Part shown: piece after piece, positions 51,438-60,145 of the stretch
How positions within the stretch are numbered: position 1 is the stretch's first letter
Layout: every line of letters starts with the position of its first letter
From: an uncultured Muribaculaceae bacterium
GTDB lineage: Bacteria; Bacteroidota; Bacteroidia; Bacteroidales; Muribaculaceae
DNA: 64,000 nucleotides
Direction of reading: 5' to 3'
NCBI GenBank assembly: GCA_904502025.1
Contig: CAJGDJ010000007.1
Span: 1-64,000, forward strand
The notes under the pieces: model-generated
What the model was told of the DNA's origin: nothing
Seen by the model: the letters and a program-made list of their open reading frames with translations, nothing else
The model's database searches: none
Position numbers and translations under genes: made by a program

Positions 51438-52523
51438 TTATATTGATTTATATACATTTATCGTTTGCTCAGCGATTTTATCCCAATTATACTCTGATAA
51501 GTCATATTGTCGTTGTAATTGCAAATGTGCAATCTTATCAGCTAAGCGTGCTGAAAGTTCTTCTACATTCCCAACTCTGAAATAATCCCCCTTTGATAAA
51601 CATTGCAATATATTTGCCGGGATATCACTCACAAGTACATCTATGTTATAGCTCATAGCCTCAAGTAAAGCTATGGGCAAACCTTCATGATAAGATGGCA
51701 TGGCAAACAATGCGGCATTCGACATCACCTGATTGAGATTTTCTCCCTTTATAAATCCCGTAAGAATTACTCCTGCTTCTTTTGCTTGTTGTTTTAATTT
51801 GCGAGAATAATCATCTTCATGATCGGCATCCCCGGCTATAACCAACTGATAGCCACAATCACCAAGCACCTTATAAGCCTCTATCAAGTCATGAAAACCT
51901 TTCTCTTTCACAAAACGTCCCAACGCAAGAATATATTTTCCTGGAATGATACCCTTTGATTGAAGATAATCTACATTTACCGATTTATTTGGCTTATTTA
52001 CGCCATTAAATACCAAATCAGTATCACATCTATTATACTTTGATTTTAGAATGTTTGCAATAACAGTTGATATAACAATAATCCTACTGCTAAATTTAGA
52101 CCCACAATATTCACCTGTTTTAAGAACAAATTTTGCAAGACGTCCCCATTTTTGACGGTCATAATCAGGACCATGATTGGTCATTACAACCTTCAATCCC
52201 AAAAGACGAGCAAAAGGCACCATGATAGCCGGGCCAATAGCATGGACATGCAATACATCGGGATTTAATCGACGTGCTTTTATTATAGCAAGAAATGTGT
52301 GAATAATAGCCTCTACACTTTTCTTGCGTGGGGCATAAACATCAATTAGCTTTACCCCTTTATATTCAGAGATTTTGTTATCAGCACTCACATAAGGAGT
52401 ACGGCGTAGAATAGTAACATCATGTCCCATTGCCACAATCCGAGGATACAACTCTTCACAATGAGTCTCAACCCCACCTAAAATATTAGGGATTCCTCGC
52501 GTCCCGATAACAACTATTTTCAT
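51438..52523 (-). CDS. Family 4 glycosyltransferase (DUF1972 type)
   Basis: This GT-B fold enzyme of 361 residues opens with 'MKIVVIGTRGIPNILGGVETHCEEL', the DUF1972 N-domain typical of capsule/EPS rhamnosyl- or galactosyl-transferases. The C-domain has 'YILALGRFVKEKGFHDLIEAY' and the donor-binding 'PSYHEGLPIALLEAMSY' with the E-x7-E pattern. It is the last gene of the exopolysaccharide operon, 10 bases after the acyltransferase. Donor and acceptor sugars cannot be told from sequence. Confidence 0.92.
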   Translation of the reverse strand: MKIVVIGTRGIPNILGGVETHCEELYPRIVAMGHDVTILRRTPYVSADNKISEYKGVKLIDVYAPRKKSVEAIIHTFLAIIKARRLNPDVLHVHAIGPAIMVPFARLLGLKVVMTNHGPDYDRQKWGRLAKFVLKTGEYCGSKFSSRIIVISTVIANILKSKYNRCDTDLVFNGVNKPNKSVNVDYLQSKGIIPGKYILALGRFVKEKGFHDLIEAYKVLGDCGYQLVIAGDADHEDDYSRKLKQQAKEAGVILTGFIKGENLNQVMSNAALFAMPSYHEGLPIALLEAMSYNIDVLVSDIPANILQCLSKGDYFRVGNVEELSARLADKIAHLQLQRQYDLSEYNWDKIAEQTINVYKSI

Positions 52524-52533
52524 AACTTACACC

Positions 52534-53499
52534 TCACTTAATACCAAACAAAAATCTTGTAAAATAATACTTTCTTATTACATATTTATACAATGCAATT
52601 GGAAATATAATTCCTGAAATTATTATAATTGAAGCCCCTAAAATAAACATAGACACATCACCCCCAGCCATAAACAACGGGAATTTATGTAATACACCTT
52701 TTGCAAATCCTTCAAATGTAGTATGGAATAAATAAATTATATACGAAGCAATTGATATTGTCATAATAACCTTATTTATCCAATTATCCCTTTGTGATAT
52801 TTTTGTTGAAATAACTAACGTCATCCACACTCCGAGATATGGCAATAATTCATTAATGAGAACATTTTCTCTCATTGTAAAACCTGTGAAAAATAATAAT
52901 ATTGGCACAATTTTAGGTATTCTATTCAACGGCAACACAAAATTTCGGTAATCAAAAATCAACATCCCCATAACAAAATAACGTGCCATATGTATAGTCT
53001 GGTTGACACAAAATATTTCGGTCCATTGTATTGGAATATAACTCAATAGAAATACAACAGCATATAACCAATTTCGCCTTGTTTGATTTATTGAAAAGAA
53101 TGGGAAAACAATAAATATCAACCATAACGACCATATAAACCACAAAAAATAGCCAGCCTCTGGATAATAGAATATCCTAAAAAACGATTCACATGAGACT
53201 GGATTTTCCACATACATAAATCTCTCCGTTAACAATTTTATCAAAATTATTATAACAGAAGTTACAATATATGGAATTATTAATCTCCTAATTTTTTTCA
53301 ATATAAATTTCGGATATTCTCTTAAATTCTCAAATTTATATACATATCCACTACAAAATAGAAATAATGGCATATGGAAAGAATATATTATCTCATGAAG
53401 ACCCTTATACCAACATGGACTATTATCGGGATAATAATGACCAATAACAACTAATACAATTGCAATGCCTTTGGCAATATCTATAATTTGAGAACGCAT
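52534..53499 (-). CDS. Acyltransferase-3 family membrane protein of the EPS cluster
   Basis: This is a polytopic protein (321 residues, about ten helices) starting 'SQIIDIAKGIAIVLVVIGHYYP'; the His after VVIG and 'FHMPLFLFCSGY' are family hallmarks. It probably adds acetyl or another acyl group to the repeat unit made by this operon. It lies 5 bases after the radical SAM gene and 10 before the last glycosyltransferase. It is AT-richer than the central envelope genes, as the whole EPS cluster is. Confidence 0.88.
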   Translation of the reverse strand: MRSQIIDIAKGIAIVLVVIGHYYPDNSPCWYKGLHEIIYSFHMPLFLFCSGYVYKFENLREYPKFILKKIRRLIIPYIVTSVIIILIKLLTERFMYVENPVSCESFFRIFYYPEAGYFLWFIWSLWLIFIVFPFFSINQTRRNWLYAVVFLLSYIPIQWTEIFCVNQTIHMARYFVMGMLIFDYRNFVLPLNRIPKIVPILLFFTGFTMRENVLINELLPYLGVWMTLVISTKISQRDNWINKVIMTISIASYIIYLFHTTFEGFAKGVLHKFPLFMAGGDVSMFILGASIIIISGIIFPIALYKYVIRKYYFTRFLFGIK

Positions 53500-53504
53500 T
53501 TTTA

Positions 53505-54569
53505 TTAGAATTTTTCCCTCAAATCTCCTTGTGCAGGATCTTGTCCCACATCATACCATGTTTTATCCAAACATGCAGGTTTTCCTTGCAATGAACGCAA
53601 TTTATTTTTTAACGCCCACTTCATTGGGTGTTTTATATACTTATGCATTACTGGAGATGCAGTACCCACCATCCAACAGTTTTTAGGACAACGACGAACC
53701 TTTTCTCTAACCTTTTGAGCTTGTTCGCTATTCCATATTGTCATAAAATCGGCATTATGGATATTTCCCATTGAATCTTTCCAATATTTATCCTCTAAAC
53801 CATTACAAGGGAAAACCTCTCCCCATGGATCAATGAAGAAATTAGCTGAACCAGCTTCACATGGGAGCATACGACGTCCTCCCTCGATATAGTTAATCAA
53901 ACCCATGTTAAAGAATGCACGGAACCATGATTTTGGGTGATTTTCTTTTAATTGCCATTCGATAAGTTGCTCAAAATCTTTGCACACCTCGTTTTTATTG
54001 GTAATCACATTATCATCTTTGTGGAAATAATATGAGTTATGGAATGCTGCAGTTGCAAATTCCAATCCAAGTGATAATGACAATTGATATAACGACAACA
54101 TATCTTTGGAGTTATTATTAGATACTGTACAACCAAAGCCAATATCTTTTAACCCCATATGTTTCAATGTCAACAATGTGCGAAGTCCCTTATCAAATCC
54201 TCCTTGATGACCTCTTAATTCATCATTTTTACAGCTCAATCCCTCTATTGATATGCGAATACCTATATTAGGGAATTTTTTAGCCAAAGCCACCACACGA
54301 TCTTCAAACCAACCCGATGTAGAAATTACAATACGATCAGTGTGTTTATAACACTCTTCTACTATTTCAGCAAGATCCTCTCTAATAAAAGGCTCTCCAC
54401 CAGTCAAATTAATAAACTTCAATTGAGGCAAAGACTTTAAATCTTCTGCTTTAATCTCTTCTTTTTTATCAGTTGGATAATGCCATATATTACACATCTT
54501 GCAACGCATAGGGCATCTATACGTCAAGATTATAGAGGCATCTGTTGGTTTTATTACGCAATTACTCAT
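53505..54569 (-). CDS. Radical SAM enzyme with SPASM-like C-terminus
   Basis: The 354-residue protein has the iron-sulfur motif Cys19-x3-Cys23-x2-Cys26 ('YRCPMRCKMCNIW') and the SAM-contact 'LTGGEPFIREDL'. A C-terminal segment, 'LPCEAGSANFFIDPWGEVFPCNGLED' with 'RRCPKNCWMVG', carries cysteines suited to an auxiliary cluster. Such enzymes modify peptides, sugars or other small molecules by radical chemistry. Its place inside a glycosyltransferase operon suggests modification of a sugar or of a linked molecule, but no precursor peptide is seen within 100 bases on either side. Confidence 0.88.
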   Translation of the reverse strand: MSNCVIKPTDASIILTYRCPMRCKMCNIWHYPTDKKEEIKAEDLKSLPQLKFINLTGGEPFIREDLAEIVEECYKHTDRIVISTSGWFEDRVVALAKKFPNIGIRISIEGLSCKNDELRGHQGGFDKGLRTLLTLKHMGLKDIGFGCTVSNNNSKDMLSLYQLSLSLGLEFATAAFHNSYYFHKDDNVITNKNEVCKDFEQLIEWQLKENHPKSWFRAFFNMGLINYIEGGRRMLPCEAGSANFFIDPWGEVFPCNGLEDKYWKDSMGNIHNADFMTIWNSEQAQKVREKVRRCPKNCWMVGTASPVMHKYIKHPMKWALKNKLRSLQGKPACLDKTWYDVGQDPAQGDLREKF

Positions 54570-54635
54570 AATTATTATATAATCCTAATAATATATAACG
54601 GCATTTTACACCCTTATATTATATTGACAATCGTC

Positions 54636-55838
54636 TTAATCTTTTCTATTATAAATTGAGACCAGTTGGTCATAATGATACTGTGGCGAAAAACGAGACA
54701 ATGATTTTGCTTTTACTTCCGCATAATTCCACTCCTTATTCCATGCCTCTTTTATCGCATTTAGCAATGAATCGGCATCTTTTGAAGGGAATATAACACC
54801 ACCATCATTAGATATCAATTCCGGAATGCCACCCATATCAGCTCCAATAACCGGAGTTCCTGCACACAATGCCTCAATCACGCTTAATGGGTTGTTTTCA
54901 TAACATTCTGATGGCACTACAGCAAACCGAGCCTCATACAACAATCGAGCTACGTCTTCTGCTGATTGATGTCCTACAAATTTTATGTTTTTACAATCAC
55001 AATATTCTCTTCGCAACTCCTCTTCCATTGGTCCCCCACCTGCAATCACTAATTTATAGTTTAGCTTTTTAGCAACAGACAATAACGTCTCCACCCCTTT
55101 CTCTTTTGACAGGCGGCCAACATATAAGTAATAATCTTTACGATTATCCGCAGGCAAAGATTGCAACATCTCCAATTTTACAGGGTCAACAAAATTACAA
55201 ATTACCGATAGCTTATCCTTTGAGTAACCACCCTGCTCCATTTTGTCTTTCATAAATGAACTTGGACAAATAAATGTATCGGTATATTGTTGCAAATACT
55301 TCTTATTCCATTTTAATGCTTCGATATATGCTAAAGCACTTGCCACCAAAGAGTTTTTCATACACTTTTTCTTCAATACCTGCGTTTTATCATTAAAACA
55401 CAATTCGCATGGTTCTCCATCTCTCAAGCAGCTATATGAAGGGCATAACAATTTATAGTCATGCAAAGTCCACACCACTTTACATCCTCTATCCTTTGCT
55501 ATTTTAGCTAATATTGGCGACAAATATGAGTGTATATTTTGTAGATGAACAATATCTGGGTTGAAATCATCAAGCATCTTTTTATATGACCGCTTAATAT
55601 CTCCCATTCCCAATGTACGTATTACTGCTTGTAATTTGTTTTTTATCCCACCTGAAAAATCAACTTGTGACGCAAAATATTTACTGCTTTCACAAGCAAT
55701 ATTTTCAGGATAATCCATCGCATATATCGCTACATCATACCCCTTCTCTTTAAGCAATCTTTCTAAGTTTAAGGTACAAACGCAATCTCCTCCCCGTGGA
55801 TAATAAAACTTATTTACAATCAGTACTCGCGATTTCAT
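54636..55838 (-). CDS. Family 4 glycosyltransferase
   Basis: GT-B fold enzyme of 400 residues. The N-domain begins 'RVLIVNKFYYPRGGDCVCTLNLERLLKEKGY', with 'DIVHLQNIHSYLSPIL'. The C-domain has 'YYLYVGRLSKEKGVETLLSVA' and the donor site 'PSECYENNPLSVIEALCAGTPVIGADMGGIPEL'. A cysteine-rich insert 'CLRDGEPCELCFNDK' near residue 140 is found in several EPS GT4 enzymes. It starts 2 bases after the acetyltransferase stop and precedes the radical SAM gene by 66 bases. Confidence 0.92.
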   Translation of the reverse strand: MKSRVLIVNKFYYPRGGDCVCTLNLERLLKEKGYDVAIYAMDYPENIACESSKYFASQVDFSGGIKNKLQAVIRTLGMGDIKRSYKKMLDDFNPDIVHLQNIHSYLSPILAKIAKDRGCKVVWTLHDYKLLCPSYSCLRDGEPCELCFNDKTQVLKKKCMKNSLVASALAYIEALKWNKKYLQQYTDTFICPSSFMKDKMEQGGYSKDKLSVICNFVDPVKLEMLQSLPADNRKDYYLYVGRLSKEKGVETLLSVAKKLNYKLVIAGGGPMEEELRREYCDCKNIKFVGHQSAEDVARLLYEARFAVVPSECYENNPLSVIEALCAGTPVIGADMGGIPELISNDGGVIFPSKDADSLLNAIKEAWNKEWNYAEVKAKSLSRFSPQYHYDQLVSIYNRKD

Positions 55839-55840
55839 TA

Positions 55841-56410
55841 TTATTTTTCTGTTTTTGCTTTTATATATGGCTTTTTCACAAATTTATCATCATCAAGGCT
55901 AAGTAAATATTTTTTCTTATCCTCAATATTCATTCTGCCGGTTTTCAAATCCCATTTTTCTTTCAAGTTTTTATACCATTCATCAGTATATCCAATATGC
56001 TTAATAGGATTACCAGCAACCATAAAACCATCAGGGATACTTTTTGTAACCACTGAACCAGCTCCGATAATTACATTATTACCAATAGTAACGCCAGGCA
56101 TAATTTTACAACCTTCACCTATTGACACATAATCACCAATTTTGATTTTGCCAAAGTAATCCAAATCGGGATCATTGTGTTGTATTTGCAAACAATATAT
56201 TCCTCCATGATTAAAGAATTCTGTTCCTTGTGCAATACGACAATAATTACCGATTTCAATAAGCCAAGGTTCTGACGTCGAAAGATGGCATGGTGAAATC
56301 ATACAACCCCCTCCCACTTTAACGCCTTTTCTTTTTAAATACTCTTCAGGAGTAGCATAAACTCCTGAAATCAGAAACTGTTTTACTTTTTGACGATTTA
56401 TGATTCCCAT
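55841..56410 (-). CDS. Hexapeptide-repeat acetyltransferase
   Basis: This left-handed beta-helix O-acetyltransferase has 189 residues. Hexapeptide turns are evident in 'IGDYVSIGEGCKIMPGVTIGNNVIIGAGSVVTKSIP', followed by the usual 'GFMVAGNPIKHIGY'. It should acetylate a sugar of the polymer (or intermediate) in the cytoplasm. It lies between the glycosyltransferase 2 gene (2 bases before) and a glycosyltransferase 4 gene (2 bases after). Confidence 0.92.
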   Translation of the reverse strand: MGIINRQKVKQFLISGVYATPEEYLKRKGVKVGGGCMISPCHLSTSEPWLIEIGNYCRIAQGTEFFNHGGIYCLQIQHNDPDLDYFGKIKIGDYVSIGEGCKIMPGVTIGNNVIIGAGSVVTKSIPDGFMVAGNPIKHIGYTDEWYKNLKEKWDLKTGRMNIEDKKKYLLSLDDDKFVKKPYIKAKTEK

Positions 56411-56412
56411 GA

Positions 56413-57366
56413 CTATCTTATTTTATTATAATAGTGGATAAAAACTTCTTTCGGTGTTGTTTTATTAAATATCACCCGCAACGTATTAAGTTCGGCTATA
56501 GAGTATATAATATTCTTATTAGGCTTATCCTTCAACCTTCCTGACACATAATGGAAAACAAAGTTAATACCTATAACCACAAACATCACCACCGATAGAG
56601 CATATAGGCCCAACCTGTTTCCTGCACTATAGTATAGCAACATACCCTTTACTGCAGCCGGCAATGTGGCAGTCTGTGTCATCGAACAACTTTTTCCTGA
56701 CATCCCACCATCATGAACCAAATAAGCATCGGCATCGACATAGCATTTATACCCTTTCTTATTGACACTTGTCGATAATGCAATATCCTCGGGACAGAAA
56801 AAGAAACGTTCATCAAACAGTCCGAATTCTCTGAACACATCAGTTCTAATCATAAAGGCGGCACCAGTGATATTATAAGACTGAAATACCCCACTTTTAT
56901 TTGAATATTTCCTGTCATCAGCTTCTTTCCATAGATGCAATTTATTTGCAACCCAATGTCGCCATGTAAACGGAGGACGTCCACAACACTGAGCTCGCCC
57001 ATCGGGATATATGATATTCGGGCTTATAATCGCCACATCATCAGGTAAACCGTCAATCGTTTTAACAAGACGGTCTATCGTATTCATACGCAATTCGGTA
57101 TCATCATTGACCACAAAGCAATAACGACCTTCGGCTTGACGCAAAGCTAAATTATTATTTTCCGAAAATCCACGTATCACATTACTCTCAATCACCTTAA
57201 CACATGGATATGTTTCTCTGAGAAGTTTCAGGTTTTCAGGCGTAAACAAATATGCAACAACAAATACCTCATGTGTAACCAACGTATATTTTTTTATACT
57301 GTCTAAACATGGGAACAACTGTTTCACATTGTTCATGCTCACTATTACAATACTTACATCAACCAT
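56413..57366 (-). CDS. Family 2 glycosyltransferase
   Basis: This GT-A enzyme has the N-terminal 'VSIVIVSMNNVKQLFPCLDSI' and the nucleotide/metal site 'FVVNDDTELR', a D-D-T form of the usual DxD. An acceptor region, 'NITGAAFMIRTDVFREFGLFDERFFFCPEDIALS', resembles rhamnosyltransferase-type members. A C-terminal helix (~255-280, 'LYALSVVMFVVIGINFVFHYV') anchors it in the membrane. The start is ATG 57366 (MVDVS) rather than the adjacent TTG. Confidence 0.92.
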   Translation of the reverse strand: MVDVSIVIVSMNNVKQLFPCLDSIKKYTLVTHEVFVVAYLFTPENLKLLRETYPCVKVIESNVIRGFSENNNLALRQAEGRYCFVVNDDTELRMNTIDRLVKTIDGLPDDVAIISPNIIYPDGRAQCCGRPPFTWRHWVANKLHLWKEADDRKYSNKSGVFQSYNITGAAFMIRTDVFREFGLFDERFFFCPEDIALSTSVNKKGYKCYVDADAYLVHDGGMSGKSCSMTQTATLPAAVKGMLLYYSAGNRLGLYALSVVMFVVIGINFVFHYVSGRLKDKPNKNIIYSIAELNTLRVIFNKTTPKEVFIHYYNKIR

Positions 57367-57380
57367 CAATAAAGATTTTA

Positions 57381-58688
57381 TCAGCTATTATGTGAATCCT
57401 CTAACTGTTGTTTATATACAGGTGATGACTTAATCCACATAAATATTATAAGATAATACATATACATTAACATTCCGGGCACAGAGGTTATAGTACCCAC
57501 AACCCAATAAGCCAAGGATATGAAAAAAATCTGTAGCGAACGATATTTCAACGGGATTCTCACTAACGAGAAATAGGCAAATATAAGATTCACGACAATT
57601 CCTATTATACCGAACTGCGTCATTATTCTAAACCACATACTCTCAAGCCCCATCAAGTCATCCACCAACATCAGCCTCATTTCATTCATAAACTTGTATC
57701 CAAGACCGTATATCGGGGACATACTCATTAAGGCCACAGAAGCAGCCAACTGCCCCATACGCATATCGGCATCACTCCCCCCGACCTCTGCCGCTGCCTT
57801 ATCATCGACAAGACTGAGAATATTATTGGCATATTCCGCAAAGAATGGAGAAAGTGCAATAACAAGAACAACCCCTACTATAAAGGCTTTAACAAAATTT
57901 TTATTCTTAAAATTCACAAAACACAGGCTATTAATCGCCAAAAAAACCATAGGACTGCGGCTACTTGTAAACAAAATACAAGGAATACATAACATCGCCA
58001 CAATAAGAGATGAAGTCAGGTTTACTCTGTTGTACCGCTTAACATATATCAGTGTTAATATCCAACAAAAGAACATTGCCCAATTTATTCCGGCACCTAT
58101 CGCATGTGAGAATACCGATTGAACTCGCCATCCTCCTCGATTCTCATCGCCCTCATAACTGAAGTTTATAGCACGCTCATCATCACCGACCAAGCTTATC
58201 TCATATTCCATCAACGGATTGGTAAATGTCATTTTTTCAAAAAATCCATAGACACACGAAATAAAGAATACAACGGTAAACCATTTTATCAAAAAGTCAT
58301 AATCATCCTCATCCTCTACCAATACCCAGAGCAACCATATCATTATAACATCCTGACATATCTGCCCTATCAGTGACGAAAAAGCCGATTTCACTCCCAC
58401 ATAGGCAAATATTGTGGATATTGTCCATGATATAATAAGCAATATGAATGGTTTCTTATACGGAAACGGTACGTGCGTATAGGACATCTTCTTGCGTTGG
58501 ACCATAAACAAACCGAAATACACCATCGTCATGAACATGTCAAGCGTCAATAACGGGACGCCTGGTACTGACACAAGCGTAATATTGGTTACAAGAATTA
58601 TCTTAAACACCAAAAAAGCGAGAAACCCTTTTTTCAGGTTATAAAAGCCATACCACAATATTAATATGCCTATAACAGTAAATATCAT
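57381..58688 (-). CDS. O-antigen/EPS polymerase (Wzy-like)
   Basis: This polytopic membrane protein has 435 residues, about 11 helices and one large periplasmic loop (~290-345), with the Wzy_C/O-antigen-ligase-like 'GLGYKFMNEMRL' and 'FTSSRSPMVFLAINSL'. It should polymerise repeat units delivered by the flippase. Its ATG overlaps the flippase stop codon by 4 bases (ATGA). Such proteins are poorly conserved, so the call rests on topology and position. Confidence 0.82.
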   Translation of the reverse strand: MIFTVIGILILWYGFYNLKKGFLAFLVFKIILVTNITLVSVPGVPLLTLDMFMTMVYFGLFMVQRKKMSYTHVPFPYKKPFILLIISWTISTIFAYVGVKSAFSSLIGQICQDVIMIWLLWVLVEDEDDYDFLIKWFTVVFFISCVYGFFEKMTFTNPLMEYEISLVGDDERAINFSYEGDENRGGWRVQSVFSHAIGAGINWAMFFCWILTLIYVKRYNRVNLTSSLIVAMLCIPCILFTSSRSPMVFLAINSLCFVNFKNKNFVKAFIVGVVLVIALSPFFAEYANNILSLVDDKAAAEVGGSDADMRMGQLAASVALMSMSPIYGLGYKFMNEMRLMLVDDLMGLESMWFRIMTQFGIIGIVVNLIFAYFSLVRIPLKYRSLQIFFISLAYWVVGTITSVPGMLMYMYYLIIFMWIKSSPVYKQQLEDSHNS

Positions 58689-60139
58689 ACCTTGCCAGAT
58701 TTAATATTTATAACTGCCACACTTCGCTTTACTACTTGCATGAACACCTCATTTTTCAACCATACATATTGAACACCTGCAACATATACAATCAAAATTA
58801 CTGCCGCAATCGTCAATGTGCCCATCAGTGTCATATTTGTCAATGTTGTAAGTGCATACAACAATGCCACACACGGCACATAAGCAATTACATTTACAAA
58901 CAGTTTCTTAAATGGGAATTTTATCTCATGATACTTTCTCACATAATATTGTGCACTGATGAGCACAGCAATTTCCGATAACAGCCAAGCTATGGAAGAC
59001 CCCGTACTTTGTAACGTCTTCACCATTAGTACATTCATCGAAACACCGACAATAGCACCAATCAATGAATTGGTAAGTATCACTTTATCTTTTTTTAATG
59101 GCATCAATGTCTGTATCACAAGAATCTGCTCGTAACCAATGATAAATACCAACGGCAACACCACACGTGCGGGATTAATGGCTCCCTCATAACCATCTCC
59201 GGCAATAAATGCAATCAGTTCGGGGGCAAATATTACAGAGAATACGATTATAGGAACTGACACACACAATAAGGCATCTACTGATTTCTCAATAAGTGCT
59301 TTAAATTCCTCCTTCCTATTCTGTGCCAGCAACGCACTCATTCGAGGCAACATCACTACCGTAAATGCCGTATAAATAGCCAATAACAAAGTAAACATCT
59401 TTGATGCAGTGGTATAATAGCCAACTTGTGTAGTTGAACACACAAAACCCAAGTAGGCACTATTGAATGTTGTGTACATCGATGTCAATATTAAGTACAC
59501 CCCCATTATAATGAATGGCTTTATCAACGGCAAAAATTGGAGTTTATTTATGCTGAATCGCACAATCTTTGATGCGTACAGACAATTAATGACTGCATTC
59601 AATGCATACATCATTGCATAACAGAAATAGTAAACCTTATAGTCCGAAGCATTTCTAACAAGCACAAAGACCGATATCAAAAATGCTGTCTTTACCGCAA
59701 CCGTGCGAATCGTTATATACTTAAAATTCTCTATCCCCTTGTAGAACCACTCAATCAACAGAAAATTTCCTACCAATTTAATTATGCCGATAAACAGCAT
59801 TTCTTTATATGCCCCAAGAGCAGGGATAAAATACACCGCAAACACAAGCCCGATTACAGCTATTATTGTAGTGCAAGCATTAAGTACGATTAACGAAGTA
59901 AAGACACTATTCAATCTGTCTTTATCAACATTTGCTTGAGCAATCTCCCTGACACCCACAATCGAGATTCCAAGCATAGAAAACAACACAAAATAGTTAA
60001 TTATACTATCAACAAAATCGCATACTCCTATGTTCTCTACTCCTAAAGTTCTCAAGACATAGGGATAAAGAATAAATGGGAACAAATAGTTGGAAACAGT
60101 GAGCACACTGCTATATAGAAAATTTTTACCTATTCCCAT
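58685..60139 (-). CDS. Polysaccharide flippase (Wzx/RfbX-like)
   Basis: This is a MOP-superfamily exporter with about 12-14 helices, opening 'GIGKNFLYSSVLTVSNYLFPFILYPYVLRTLGVENIGVCDF', which is typical of RfbX/Wzx proteins. It should flip the lipid-linked repeat unit across the inner membrane. The start is ATG 60139 (MGIGKN), because the listed upstream codon is TTG. It sits 6 bases after the autokinase stop. Confidence 0.92.
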   Translation of the reverse strand: MGIGKNFLYSSVLTVSNYLFPFILYPYVLRTLGVENIGVCDFVDSIINYFVLFSMLGISIVGVREIAQANVDKDRLNSVFTSLIVLNACTTIIAVIGLVFAVYFIPALGAYKEMLFIGIIKLVGNFLLIEWFYKGIENFKYITIRTVAVKTAFLISVFVLVRNASDYKVYYFCYAMMYALNAVINCLYASKIVRFSINKLQFLPLIKPFIIMGVYLILTSMYTTFNSAYLGFVCSTTQVGYYTTASKMFTLLLAIYTAFTVVMLPRMSALLAQNRKEEFKALIEKSVDALLCVSVPIIVFSVIFAPELIAFIAGDGYEGAINPARVVLPLVFIIGYEQILVIQTLMPLKKDKVILTNSLIGAIVGVSMNVLMVKTLQSTGSSIAWLLSEIAVLISAQYYVRKYHEIKFPFKKLFVNVIAYVPCVALLYALTTLTNMTLMGTLTIAAVILIVYVAGVQYVWLKNEVFMQVVKRSVAVINIKSGKV

Positions 60140-60145
60140 ATTCAA

